DNA of 64,000 nucleotides. Source: Desulfonatronospira thiodismutans ASO3-1. GTDB taxonomy: Bacteria > Desulfobacterota > Desulfovibrionia > Desulfovibrionales > Desulfonatronovibrionaceae. Numbering within the stretch: position 1 is the first letter of the stretch; the number at the start of each line of letters is the position of its first letter. Location: NCBI RefSeq assembly GCF_000174435.1, contig NZ_ACJN02000003.1, positions 698,263-762,262 of the forward strand. The letters run 5' to 3'. Below, piece by piece: positions 17,243 through 26,110 of the stretch. Below the pieces are notes generated by a model, which worked only from the letters and a program-made list of their open reading frames with translations, was not told the origin of the DNA and did not search any database. The position numbers and the translations under genes are program-made.

Positions 17243-17923
17243 ATGCCATACAAAATAGCAGTTCTCATATCCGGTTCAGGGTCCAACCTGCAGGCCATCA
17301 TTGACCGCATAGAGCAAAACGTTCTGGATGCCCGCATTACCCGGGTCATAAGCAATAAACCAGGAGTCTCTGGTCTGGAGCGGGCCGAAAGGCACGGCCT
17401 GTCCACTACGGTTATTGAGCACAAAGACTACCCTTCCAGGGAAGACTTCGACGCCGCCCTGGTGCGGGTGATCCAGGACAGCGGAGCCGACGGCGTAATC
17501 CTGGCCGGATTCATGCGCATCATCACCCCGGTCTTGATAAACGCCTTTCCCGGCAACATATTAAACATCCATCCCAGCATCCAGCCGGCCTTTCCCGGAG
17601 TCCATGCCCAGAAGCAGGCTGCAGAATACGCAGTCAAGCTTTCCGGGTGCAGCATCCATTTTGTGGATGAAAAAATGGATCACGGTCCCATCATTATCCA
17701 GGCCGCGGTTCCGGCCCTGGCCGGGGACGATGAAAAATCCCTGGGCTCGCGCATCCTGGCCCTGGAGCACAGGATCTTCCCCCAGGCCGTACAATGGCTG
17801 GCCCAGAACCGCCTGGAGATAAACGGCCGCACCGTAAACGTACTCAACGCCCCCTCGCCTGCCGTAGTGGAAGCGGATACTTATCCCGCCCTGGTCAGCC
17901 CCGGACTGGAAGACGGGTTTTAG
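17243..17923 (+). CDS. purN: Phosphoribosylglycinamide formyltransferase
   Basis: 226 residues from the ATG at 17243 (MPYKIAVLISGSGSNLQ). A GTG at 17207 would add 12 residues not found in the family and overlap the Uma2 gene. GAR binding GSGSNLQ is near the N-terminus; catalytic residues lie in NIHPSIQPAFPG (N, H) and DEKMDHGPIIIQ (D). It transfers the formyl group of 10-formyl-THF to GAR, the third step of purine synthesis. Downstream genes on the same strand encode a radical-SAM protein. Confidence 0.95.
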   Translation: MPYKIAVLISGSGSNLQAIIDRIEQNVLDARITRVISNKPGVSGLERAERHGLSTTVIEHKDYPSREDFDAALVRVIQDSGADGVILAGFMRIITPVLINAFPGNILNIHPSIQPAFPGVHAQKQAAEYAVKLSGCSIHFVDEKMDHGPIIIQAAVPALAGDDEKSLGSRILALEHRIFPQAVQWLAQNRLEINGRTVNVLNAPSPAVVEADTYPALVSPGLEDGF

Positions 17924-17954
17924 ATTAATCAAACCCCAAACACCAAGCATAAGA

Positions 17955-20492
17955 TTGAAAGAACTTCTCCCTTTTCTACCCAGACCCAGTCACTATCTTG
18001 GCCAGGAAGTCAACAGCGTGCACAAGAACAGGCGCAGTGCATCTGTGCATATGGGCCTGGCCTTCCCCGATGTTTACGAGGTGGGCATGTCCTACCTGGG
18101 CCAGAAGATACTTTATCACCGTATCAATGACCAGGATGAGTACTACGCCGAAAGGGTCTTCTCCCCGTCCCTGGAAGCGGCCGGAATCATGCGGGAGCAG
18201 AACACCCCACTTTGCACCCTGGAATCCGACACCCCCCTGGGGGAACTGGATATTCTGGCCTTCAGCCTGACCCACGAACTCTGCTATACCAACATCCTGT
18301 ATATGCTGGACCTGGCCGGACTGCCTTTCAAGGCTCACGAGCGAAGCGGGGCTCATCCCCTGGTTATTGCCGGTGGCGGAGCCACCTTCAATGCCGAGCC
18401 AGTGGCTGACTATTTTGACCTCATGGTCCTGGGCGACGGCGAAGAAGTCATCCTGGACCTACTGCAGAAGGTCAAAATTGCCCGGCAGCAGGGCATGTCC
18501 AGGCAGGACCTGCTGCAGACCCTAAAAAAACTCCCCGGGGTGTACGTGCCCGGATTCTTTAAAGGTCCCGGGCTGCCCCTGACCCCGCTGCGAGAGGATT
18601 ACAGGCAGGTTACTAAAAGCCTGGTAACTGATCTCAACCAGGTCCCCTTTCCCACCCGGCAGATTGTGCCCTACGGCAAGGTCATCCACGACCGATTGAG
18701 CATTGAAATCGCCCGGGGCTGCACCCGGGGGTGCCGCTTCTGCCAGGCCGGAAGCATATACCGGCCGGTGCGCGAAAGAAGCATCTCCCGCATCCTGGAG
18801 GATGTCCAGCAGGGGCTTCTGGCCACAGGCCTGGAAGAGCTTTCATTTCTGTCTCTAAGCAGCGGTGACTTCTCCGCCCTGGAGGAACTTTTCACCAGGA
18901 GCTTTGCCCGCTGCCAGCAGCAACAGGTGGCCATGGCCCTGCCTTCCCTGCGGGTAGGTTCAGTCAATGAAAGGCTTATGCAGCTCATGTCGCGCATACG
19001 CAGAACCCAGGCCACCCTGGCCCCGGAAGCCGGAACCAGCCGCCTGCGCCAGGTCATCAACAAGGGCATCACGGAAGAACAGCTACTCAAGCACACTGGT
19101 CATCTCTTTGACCTGGGCTGGAAAGGGGTCAAGCTCTACTTCATGGTGGGGCTGCCCACTGAGGCTGATGATGATTTAAAAGGCATAAGGGATCTCTGCC
19201 AGAAAGTCCTGGAAACCGGGCGTTCCCGGAAGATAAAGCCCCAGGTCACCGCCTCGGTGGCCCCGTTTGTGCCCAAGCCCCACACCCCTTTTCAATGGGA
19301 GCGCCAGGCTGGGCTGTCTGAAATACGTGAAAAGATCTTCCGCTTAAAAGACCTGTTCAAGACCAGCAGAACTCTGAACCTCAAGTGGCACGATCCGGAG
19401 ATGAGTCTTCTGGAAGGGATATTTTCCAGGGGAGGCCGCGAACTCTCGCAGGTGGTGGCCGGGGCCTACGCCCGGGGTGAGACATTTACCAGCTGGAGCG
19501 ACTGTTTTCGCCTTGAGCCCTGGCTGGACATCATGGATAAAAGCGGTCTCTCCCCGGATACTTATCTGCGGGCCAGGGACACTGATGAACCACTGCCCTG
19601 GGACCACCTGCAAAGCGGCATGGAGCGAAGATACCTTTTGACCGAAGCCAGAAGGGGCCGTCAGGCCCGGACCAGCAAGGACTGTCGCTATCACGCCTGC
19701 CGCATGTGCGGTGTCTGCGACAAAAAATCCAGGCCTTCCAGCCTGCGCAAAGTAAGCCAGACCCCATCCATTTCCAATGTCTTGAACCGGGATTTCCGGG
19801 ATCAGGAACATGATACTGAAGATATTGACTCTAACCTCCTGGAACAGAAAGACTTAAGCCCCAAAACCGCCCACCTGCGCATCTGGTATAAAAAGACCGG
19901 GCTGTGCATCTACCTGAGCCAGTTAGAGCTGCAGTCTCTGCTGGAGAGGGCCATGCGCCGGGCGGGCTGGCCTCTCAGCTTTTCCACTGGCTTCAGGCCC
20001 GCCCCGGTAATAGCCTTCGGCCGGGCCCTGCCCGTAGGGGTGTCCAGCCTGGAGGAATGGTACAATATTTACCTGAGAAAACACTTAGACAGCAGCCACC
20101 TCCTGAACAGCCTCAACAATGAACTGCCCCGGGGCATGCACGCCTTTGCCTTAGAACACCTGAGCCAGGGCCGCAGGCAGCCCCAGTCCATCCAGGAAGA
20201 ATTCCAGGTGGAACTGGACCTGTCAGGGGAAGACCTGCAAAAAGCAATGACCACCTGGGAAAATTACAGGTCCGCGCCTGAATTCCTGGTTCAAAAACAG
20301 ACCAAAAAAGGACTCTCCACAAAAGACCTGTGCTCATACCACAAACATTCCCACTGGGAGAAAAGCAGCCTGAAAGTGGTTTTTACCTGGGAAAAGGACT
20401 ATTTAAGCCCACTTTTTATCCTGCAAAGCATTTTTTCAGACCTGGGCCGGGAAAAAATGCACATCACCAAGACCCGTCAGATTATGGACTGA
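17955..20492 (+). CDS. B12-binding radical-SAM protein fused to a DUF2344 (TIGR03936) domain
   Basis: 845 residues. The N-terminal part matches the TIGR03960 family: a B12-binding-like region (residues about 30-200, VLGDGEEVI) and a radical-SAM core with CTRGCRFCQAG (C256, C260, C263). A cysteine-rich link (CRYHACRMCGVC) follows at about residue 580. The C-terminal 200 residues (LRIWYKKTGLCIYLSQLELQ, GFRPAPVIAFGRALPVG) match TIGR03936/DUF2344, often a separate downstream gene. The fused product is known in many bacteria; function is unproven, with tRNA or rRNA modification a common guess. The start is a TTG with no clear Shine-Dalgarno sequence. Confidence 0.85.
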   Translation: MKELLPFLPRPSHYLGQEVNSVHKNRRSASVHMGLAFPDVYEVGMSYLGQKILYHRINDQDEYYAERVFSPSLEAAGIMREQNTPLCTLESDTPLGELDILAFSLTHELCYTNILYMLDLAGLPFKAHERSGAHPLVIAGGGATFNAEPVADYFDLMVLGDGEEVILDLLQKVKIARQQGMSRQDLLQTLKKLPGVYVPGFFKGPGLPLTPLREDYRQVTKSLVTDLNQVPFPTRQIVPYGKVIHDRLSIEIARGCTRGCRFCQAGSIYRPVRERSISRILEDVQQGLLATGLEELSFLSLSSGDFSALEELFTRSFARCQQQQVAMALPSLRVGSVNERLMQLMSRIRRTQATLAPEAGTSRLRQVINKGITEEQLLKHTGHLFDLGWKGVKLYFMVGLPTEADDDLKGIRDLCQKVLETGRSRKIKPQVTASVAPFVPKPHTPFQWERQAGLSEIREKIFRLKDLFKTSRTLNLKWHDPEMSLLEGIFSRGGRELSQVVAGAYARGETFTSWSDCFRLEPWLDIMDKSGLSPDTYLRARDTDEPLPWDHLQSGMERRYLLTEARRGRQARTSKDCRYHACRMCGVCDKKSRPSSLRKVSQTPSISNVLNRDFRDQEHDTEDIDSNLLEQKDLSPKTAHLRIWYKKTGLCIYLSQLELQSLLERAMRRAGWPLSFSTGFRPAPVIAFGRALPVGVSSLEEWYNIYLRKHLDSSHLLNSLNNELPRGMHAFALEHLSQGRRQPQSIQEEFQVELDLSGEDLQKAMTTWENYRSAPEFLVQKQTKKGLSTKDLCSYHKHSHWEKSSLKVVFTWEKDYLSPLFILQSIFSDLGREKMHITKTRQIMD

Positions 20493-20538
20493 TTCCGGGC
20501 CAATAAACTTTTTGAACAGGGCAATTCGCATATTCCCA

Positions 20539-20567
20539 TTGCCTTTCACACCCGCATGAGCTAATAT
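20539..20567 (+). promoter_or_regulatory. Candidate promoter for the glycine-zipper lipoprotein gene
   Basis: TTGCCT (20539-20544) is followed after 17 bases by TAATAT (20562-20567), 74 bases upstream of the start codon. A small palindrome, CTTGTTT with AAACAAG, lies downstream in the leader. Confidence 0.4.
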
Positions 20568-20641
20568 AAACTTTAAAGCGATACTTGTTTTTTTAAACAA
20601 GAGGCCTGTTATCAACTTTAAGACCCCTGGAGGATATTATC

Positions 20642-21100
20642 ATGCGTTATCTTGTTGTCTTGACCCTGGCAGCCATGCTGCTGGCGGGCTGCACCACCCA
20701 GAAACATACTGTGGGCGGGGCGGCTCTGGGCGGAATCGGCGGGGGAGTAATCGGCTCCCAGATCGGCAAGGGCACCGGTCAGACCGCGGCCATCATCGGA
20801 GGAACCCTTCTGGGCGCTGCCCTGGGAGGATATGTGGGCAGCTACATGGACCGCATGGATGAGATGGACCGGCGTAACATGAACCAAACCCTGGAGACCA
20901 AGCCCACAGGGACCACTTCCCAGTGGCACAACCCCGATACACAGACCGCTTACGCCGTGACCCCCACTGAGACCTATCAGAGGGATGACGGGCGGTACTG
21001 CCGGGAATACACCACTGAAGTGCAGATCGGAGGGGAAACCGAGAAGGCCTACGGCACAGCCTGCCGCAGGGACGACGGGGCCTGGGAAATAATCAACTGA
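20642..21100 (+). CDS. Glycine-zipper outer-membrane lipoprotein (17-kDa surface-antigen-like)
   Basis: 152 residues. A lipoprotein signal peptide ends in the lipobox LLAGC (C17). Residues 24-67 are a glycine-zipper 2TM segment (GGAALGGIGGGVIGSQIG, GGTLLGAALGGYVGSY). The C-terminal half has the DDGRYCREYTTEVQIGG and ACRRDDGAWEI pattern of the Rickettsia 17-kDa antigen / RT0821 family. It is probably anchored in the outer membrane, with an envelope-integrity role inferred from the family. It is monocistronic and convergent with the diguanylate-cyclase gene. Confidence 0.85.
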   Translation: MRYLVVLTLAAMLLAGCTTQKHTVGGAALGGIGGGVIGSQIGKGTGQTAAIIGGTLLGAALGGYVGSYMDRMDEMDRRNMNQTLETKPTGTTSQWHNPDTQTAYAVTPTETYQRDDGRYCREYTTEVQIGGETEKAYGTACRRDDGAWEIIN

Positions 21101-21152
21101 TTTCTCTCTATAGCTTGAATGCAGCGGATAAGGTTCCGCCAGTTCTGGATCC

Positions 21153-22811
21153 TCATCCGCTGCAGAAGGCATAACATGATTTTGGATCTTTCTTGGCCCG
21201 GTACATGCTTTGGTCCGCCAGGCGCAGCAGTTCCTGAGGGTCAGCGGCATCATCGGGATATATACTGATCCCCATACTGAAATCCTGGTGAATCTCCATC
21301 CCCTCCAGCACAAAAGGCCTGCTCATCTCGCTTGATATTTTCCGGGCCACCCGCAGGACATCCTGACTGCTGCTGATACTTCCAAGAACTGCTACAAACT
21401 CATCCCCTCCATAACGGGCCACTGTATCGCTTTTGCGTACACACTTCTGCAGGCGCTGTCCCACCTGGTAAAGAAGCTTGTCCCCGGCCATATGACCGTA
21501 AAGATCATTGACCGGCTTGAATGAGTTGAGATCAAAAAAGACAACCCCCACTTTGTGCCCGTAGCGCGAAGCCATGGCAAAAGCCCTCTCCAGCCGGTCC
21601 AGCAGAAGCTCCCGGTTGGGCAGTTCCGTAAGATAGTCATGCATGGCCCTGTACGCCATCTCTTCCTGGGCCTTCTTCAACAGGGTAATATCCGAAATCA
21701 TGGCGTACCACATTTTCTCCCGGACATCGCTGTAGGGAACGGTACTTATGCGCAGCCACTTATAGGAGTTGTCCCGGTCCAGCACCCGGAACTCGCCATG
21801 AAATGGTTCATTTCTGTTCAGACTGTCGCCCATGCTTGAGCTCACCTGCTCTGAGTCATCCGGGTGAACATTGTCCCACAGCCTGACCGGATCCTGCAGG
21901 ATATCTTCCGGGGTGACCCCCAGAAGCTCAGTTACTCCCCGGCTCACAAACAGAGGCAAAAGCCCTTTTTCTTCCTGGACCTGGTACTGAATCACGGCTC
22001 CGGGCATATTTGCGGTTACTTCCTTGAGCAGCTTTTCGCTTCTCTCCAGTGCCTGCCGGCTTTTCTGCATATCGGTTATGTCCTGGGCAACCTCAACTAT
22101 GCTCAGCATCCTGTCATGCTCGTCCTTAACCGGATAAGCCCGCACTTCCCATATCCTGCCGTCCGGAGTATCCACGATGGAATGATCCGGGCTCTTGCTT
22201 TCCAGAGACCTGGTGACCGGACACTTGCGGCAGGGCTTATCATTTTCGTTCCACAGATGGTAGCATTTGCGGCCGATGAGTTCTTCGGCCCTCATGTCGA
22301 GACTGTCCGCCGCCGCCTGATTGGCCCAGAGTATGGTCAGTTCATGGTCCATGCACAGAACCAGCTCCCGGATGCTGTTCAGGACCATTTCATACCACCT
22401 TCTGTCTTCATCCAGCCTCATCTCGGCATACCTTATGCGCAGCATGGCCTCGATCTGAGCCAGAAGCTCCCTTGTCCTGACCGGCTTCACCAGGTATCCG
22501 TCAGCTCCGGACTCCAGTCCCTGGGCCCTGTCATCGGATTCGGTCTGAACACCGGAAAACATTATCACATAAGTTCCCTGCAGCCGGGAGTCTGATTTGA
22601 TTTTTCTGCATATCTCCAGGCCTCCCATGTCCGGCAGCATCACATCCAGCAAAACCAGGGCAGGCCTTCTGTTATAGACCATTTCCATGGCCTTTTCTCC
22701 GGTGGGGGCCTTCAAGACGTTGTATCCGGCCTCCTGCAGCACTCTGGAGGTCTGCATCATGGTCACGGGATCATCCTCTACAACCATGATCTCTTTTGCA
22801 TTGGCGTTCAT
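21153..22811 (-). CDS. Response regulator with two PAS domains and a GGDEF diguanylate cyclase
   Basis: 552 residues. Receiver domain at 1-125, with phospho-acceptor D56 (LVLLDVMLPDMGG). PAS 1 at about 140-255 contains C-x9-C-x2-C (CYHLWNENDKPCRKC). PAS 2 at about 265-380 is of the PAS_3 type. The GGDEF domain at about 385-548 has an intact active site GGDEF (468-472) and the inhibitory RxxD site five residues earlier (RKSD), so it should be an active, product-inhibited c-di-GMP synthase. GGAGG precedes the ATG. It is last in a three-gene operon 43 bases after the hybrid kinase, the likely phosphodonor. Confidence 0.92.
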   Translation of the reverse strand: MNANAKEIMVVEDDPVTMMQTSRVLQEAGYNVLKAPTGEKAMEMVYNRRPALVLLDVMLPDMGGLEICRKIKSDSRLQGTYVIMFSGVQTESDDRAQGLESGADGYLVKPVRTRELLAQIEAMLRIRYAEMRLDEDRRWYEMVLNSIRELVLCMDHELTILWANQAAADSLDMRAEELIGRKCYHLWNENDKPCRKCPVTRSLESKSPDHSIVDTPDGRIWEVRAYPVKDEHDRMLSIVEVAQDITDMQKSRQALERSEKLLKEVTANMPGAVIQYQVQEEKGLLPLFVSRGVTELLGVTPEDILQDPVRLWDNVHPDDSEQVSSSMGDSLNRNEPFHGEFRVLDRDNSYKWLRISTVPYSDVREKMWYAMISDITLLKKAQEEMAYRAMHDYLTELPNRELLLDRLERAFAMASRYGHKVGVVFFDLNSFKPVNDLYGHMAGDKLLYQVGQRLQKCVRKSDTVARYGGDEFVAVLGSISSSQDVLRVARKISSEMSRPFVLEGMEIHQDFSMGISIYPDDAADPQELLRLADQSMYRAKKDPKSCYAFCSG

Positions 22812-22854
22812 ATTAACTTTTTTCCTCCTGCATCAGGAGTGCCCCCCAAAAAAC

Positions 22855-24495
22855 CTAACCAGCTTCAGGGCTTAAAATTGACCCGAGAACCCGCTGTAAC
22901 CGCTGGAAATTAAAAGGCTTGGGCAGCAGATCATCCGCCCCCGCCTGCAGAAAATTTTCCTGTTCCTCATGATCCAGGGCACTCATGACCACCACCGGCA
23001 GCTTTTCCCTGCCCTGTTCCTTCTCAATGGTGCGAAGCCTCTGCAGTACTTCCACGCCGCTCATTTCAGGCATGACAATGTCCAGTAGAATCAGGTCAAA
23101 GCTGTCTTCCTGCAGGGCCTGAAGCACCTTTTGCCCATTGTCCACAAGTTTGTATTCCACACCCATCTTATCCAGGTATCTGGCCAGTATGGTCTGGTTC
23201 ATGGGCTCATCTTCCGCCACCAGGATCCTGCCGGAAAAATTCAGTGGTTTCTGCTCGATGGTCTTCTTTTCTTTGTGCAGGGCATCATGCCCGGACTTGA
23301 GGTGCATGGGCAGAGTTATGGTGAATGTAGTTCCTGCCCCCTGACTGCTCTGCACTTCTATTGTGCCGTCATGCGCTTCCACAAGTCTTCTGGCGATGGC
23401 CAGACCAAGGCCCACGCTCCCCTCTCCCTGGGTAGGCCTGGAACTGGTGGTCTGATATTCTGCAAAGAGCCTGTCCATTTCTTCACCGGGTATACCCTGT
23501 CCGTAGTCGGACACATCCAGCACCAGGTAGCCGTCTCTGGTATACAGCCTGACATCCACGGTACTGCCTGAAGGGGAGTACTTTATGGCATTGGTCAAAA
23601 GGTTGGTCACCATCTGGGTAAACTTGGCCACGTCCAGGTTGACTTGGGGCAGATCCTCCAGAACATGACAATTAAGAGAAATATCCTTTTCCCTTGCCAG
23701 CATCCGCAGAGGATCAAGGGCGTCCTGCACTACCCGGCCGGGGCGGACATTTTCCAGCTGCAGATTTATCTGACCGCTGTCGATCTTGGTCACGTCCAGA
23801 AGGTCTTCCACCATCCCCAGCATGAACCTGCTCAGGCTTTGAATCTTATCCAGCATGCCGGCACCGGTCTCGCTCAACTGGTGCTTCATGTCTTCCTGGA
23901 GCAGTTCTGCGTAAAGTTTTATGGACCCCAGAGGATTTCGCAGGTCGTGAGCAGCCATGCCCAGGAAAAAATTTTTCTGAGAATTGAGTTTTTCCAGGCG
24001 CACGATTTGCCGGGCAAGCTCGCGCTGGGCATTTGTCAGTTCATTGTTCAGGCTGGTCATTTCCTGAAGAACGGTGTTTCCCTCTTCCATGAACTGCTGC
24101 TCTCTGGCCTGGGTGGAATACTTCTTGTAAGCCTCCCGGATAAGATTGGTCTGCTCGTTATTGACCTTCAACAGCTCCTGGTAAAGATCGTTTAGAATGT
24201 CCCTGCTGTCTCCGGCCGTGATGACCATGTTATCCTGCACCCTGACCCCGGTAAAGTCTAAGGTACAGATCTCACCATTGACCTGCACGTTGAGCTCCCA
24301 GTTTAAGGCCAGTCCCTGTTCGTCCAGCTGCTTCCAGAAATTTTCAGCCTTCTGCATGGAATCCTGATGAAGGATATCATGAAAAAACAAGTCACCTGCA
24401 GCGTTTTCCATGTCCTTGAGGCCGTTGTACAGGACTTCCCGTATTCTGCCCGAGGCTTCACAGACTATGGCCAGGCAGTTAAGTGAGTTCTGCAT
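22855..24495 (-). CDS. Hybrid sensor histidine kinase with C-terminal receiver
   Basis: 546 residues, with no transmembrane segment, so cytoplasmic. Residues 1-105 are an unassigned, possibly PAS-like sensor region. Residues 105-180 are a long coiled coil. HisKA has H183 (MAAHDLRNPLGSIK). The HATPase has LLTNAIKYSPSG, DYGQGIPGEEM and GLGLAIARRLVEAHDG. The receiver at 423-545 has D472 (LILLDIVMPEMSG). It lies between the B12-binding sensor gene and the diguanylate-cyclase gene with 43-base gaps on both sides, so it is the probable link between them. Confidence 0.92.
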   Translation of the reverse strand: MQNSLNCLAIVCEASGRIREVLYNGLKDMENAAGDLFFHDILHQDSMQKAENFWKQLDEQGLALNWELNVQVNGEICTLDFTGVRVQDNMVITAGDSRDILNDLYQELLKVNNEQTNLIREAYKKYSTQAREQQFMEEGNTVLQEMTSLNNELTNAQRELARQIVRLEKLNSQKNFFLGMAAHDLRNPLGSIKLYAELLQEDMKHQLSETGAGMLDKIQSLSRFMLGMVEDLLDVTKIDSGQINLQLENVRPGRVVQDALDPLRMLAREKDISLNCHVLEDLPQVNLDVAKFTQMVTNLLTNAIKYSPSGSTVDVRLYTRDGYLVLDVSDYGQGIPGEEMDRLFAEYQTTSSRPTQGEGSVGLGLAIARRLVEAHDGTIEVQSSQGAGTTFTITLPMHLKSGHDALHKEKKTIEQKPLNFSGRILVAEDEPMNQTILARYLDKMGVEYKLVDNGQKVLQALQEDSFDLILLDIVMPEMSGVEVLQRLRTIEKEQGREKLPVVVMSALDHEEQENFLQAGADDLLPKPFNFQRLQRVLGSILSPEAG

Positions 24496-24538
24496 AGCTT
24501 ATCATCCTGATTCAAATCCTGATCTACATCTGGCTGGT

Positions 24539-25216
24539 TCAGGAGCACAGACTGAAGGCCAGTTCAACAGCCTGCACAGCATCCATTGCGCTTCCGTCTG
24601 CTCCGATTTTCTCCCATCCTCCGGGCTCCTGCAGGAATGCATGGCCTCCCACCATAATTTTCACGCCTTCCAGTCCCGGAGTCTGCCTTACTTCCTTTAT
24701 AATGGCCTCCACCCTCGGCCTGTTGGAAGTCAGTGTGGCTGATACAGCCAGAAGATGGACATTCTGATCCTTAACAGACCTGACCACTTCTTTTTCGGGC
24801 ATGTTGGCCCCCAGGTAATAAGTATCCCAGCCCTTCATCTCCAGAAGATCCGTGACCATGCGGATGCCCAGTTCGTGCAGCTCCCCGCCCACACAGCAGG
24901 CCACCATGGACAGTCCGTTTTTTTCAAAAGTCATGATCCTGGGGTACAAATGAGACATGATGAGCTGGGTTACAGCGGTGCAGTAATGCTCCTGGGCAAT
25001 GCTTATCTGGTTGGCAAGCCACAACCGGCCCATTTCATACTGAACCGGCTGAAAAACATACATGTATATATCCTGGATATCCACTCCCCGGTTCACTGCG
25101 TCCAGGATCAGGCGGACAGCTTCATTGCGACTGGACCCGCGTATGCAGTCCAGATAGGACTGGGCAAGTTCACAGTAAGGATTCTCTTTGCTGATACAGG
25201 AGGCTTGCTTGTTCAT
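24539..25216 (-). CDS. B12-binding sensor protein of the CarH/AerR type, without a DNA-binding domain
   Basis: 225 residues from the ATG at 25216; upstream in-frame starts at 25228 (GTG) and 25345 (TTG) are possible. Residues 15-90 form the helical cap with W66-x9-E76-H77 (WLANQISIAQEH), the motif that contacts the upper face of adenosylcobalamin in CarH-type photoreceptors. Residues 103-225 are the Rossmann-like B12 domain, with E112-x-H114-x-x-G (GELHELG), H114 being the expected lower axial ligand, then KGWDTYYLGANMP and VSATLTSNRP. There is no MerR-type HTH, as in AerR-like short proteins. First gene of an operon with the hybrid kinase and the diguanylate cyclase. B12-based light or cobalamin sensing is inferred. 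Confidence 0.8.
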   Translation of the reverse strand: MNKQASCISKENPYCELAQSYLDCIRGSSRNEAVRLILDAVNRGVDIQDIYMYVFQPVQYEMGRLWLANQISIAQEHYCTAVTQLIMSHLYPRIMTFEKNGLSMVACCVGGELHELGIRMVTDLLEMKGWDTYYLGANMPEKEVVRSVKDQNVHLLAVSATLTSNRPRVEAIIKEVRQTPGLEGVKIMVGGHAFLQEPGGWEKIGADGSAMDAVQAVELAFSLCS

Positions 25217-25755
25217 GGACTCATCCACAGTTTTGATATATTTATCGGTTCTACATCGTCTCCGGCCGGGACCGGCCTGTTTACAAGCAACTACAAAATT
25301 CAGTTCAGTTATATTGACACTCGACTCCCCGCCTGCCCCGGACAAGACAGCAGAGATTTTCCCTGCGCCTTTGCTTCATGGCGATTATATAAATAATGTC
25401 AAAAAAAGCCAGTAAAAGCAATCCGCTGAACAGACCGGAATACATACGGACTGAAAAAAAACCCGAGATATCAAGTGGAAAGACATAATCCTTTTATCTT
25501 ACGATACCCTGTCCTCTGTTACCTGTCCTGCAGACCGGCACGGCGTCAGTTTGCTGATTAATTCTGGACAGATAAATCTCCAGTAAATGACTGTGAATAT
25601 TTTTTAAAATAAAACCAGAGGTTTGAGTGACGTTTTCTCAGCAGATTCCTTTTCTTGACTTCACCTGCAGTTCAAGATATCAGGATAAATCACTTGAAGC
25701 AGGTACCGGCAAAGGCAGCTTCCAGCTGCTGATGCACGCTCACCTGACGGAGAAG
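25217..25755. other. Divergent intergenic region between the B12-sensor operon and the cobalamin riboswitch
   Basis: There is no supported gene here. A candidate plus-strand promoter for the riboswitch transcript is TTGACT (25655-25660), 17 bases, then TATCAG (25678-25683), the second hexamer being weak. No convincing minus-strand promoter for the sensor operon could be picked by eye. Confidence 0.4.
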
Positions 25756-25965
25756 AAGGTTCGGGTGCGCTTTGCGCCTAACAGGGAACCCTGTGCAAGT
25801 CAGGGACGGACCCACCGCTGTAACCGGGGACCAAAGCCGCATTCAGGCCACTGCCCCGCACTTACTTTTCTATGGGTGTTTTTTCCTTGAAGAAAAAAGT
25901 AAGTGCGGGGCGGGAAGGCGCGGCAAGTAGAAAGATCCGGAAGTCAGAAGACCTGCCTGAACCTC
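25756..25965 (+). promoter_or_regulatory. Cobalamin (AdoCbl) riboswitch with a long repeat-derived stem
   Basis: The conserved boxes occur in order: AGGGAACCCTGTGCAAGTC, GGACCCACCGCTGTAACCGG, AAAGCCGC ... GCCACTG, GGGAAGGCGCGGCAAGTAG and CCGGAAGTCAGAAGACCTGCC. The ends AAGGTTC (25756-25762) and GAACCTC (25959-25965) pair as P1. Between GCCACTG and GGGAAGG the variable stem (25854-25910) is a 57-bp hairpin with arms CCCCGCACTTACTTTT and AAAAGTAAGTGCGGGG. It precedes btuCD and the cob genes, so it should turn down cobamide uptake and synthesis when B12 is plentiful. Confidence 0.95.
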
Positions 25966-26032
25966 TTGAAGAATTGCCGGGCCGGACAATCGGCAAAAAA
26001 AGATCATGATGCCGCGGATGAAAATGGGACAT

Positions 26033-26068
26033 CCCCGGGTCGACAGCAATCGGCCCGGGGTTTTTTTT
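26033..26068 (+). terminator. Intrinsic terminator of the cobalamin riboswitch expression platform
   Basis: CCCCGGG and CCCGGGG form a stem, extended by TCGA/TCGG pairing, followed by eight T residues (26061-26068). It lies about 70 bases after the aptamer and 350 bases before btuC, so regulation is likely by premature termination. Confidence 0.85.
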
Positions 26069-26110
26069 GTTTCAGAAGACTGAACAGAGAAAAGAAGGCT
26101 GGTTATCTTG

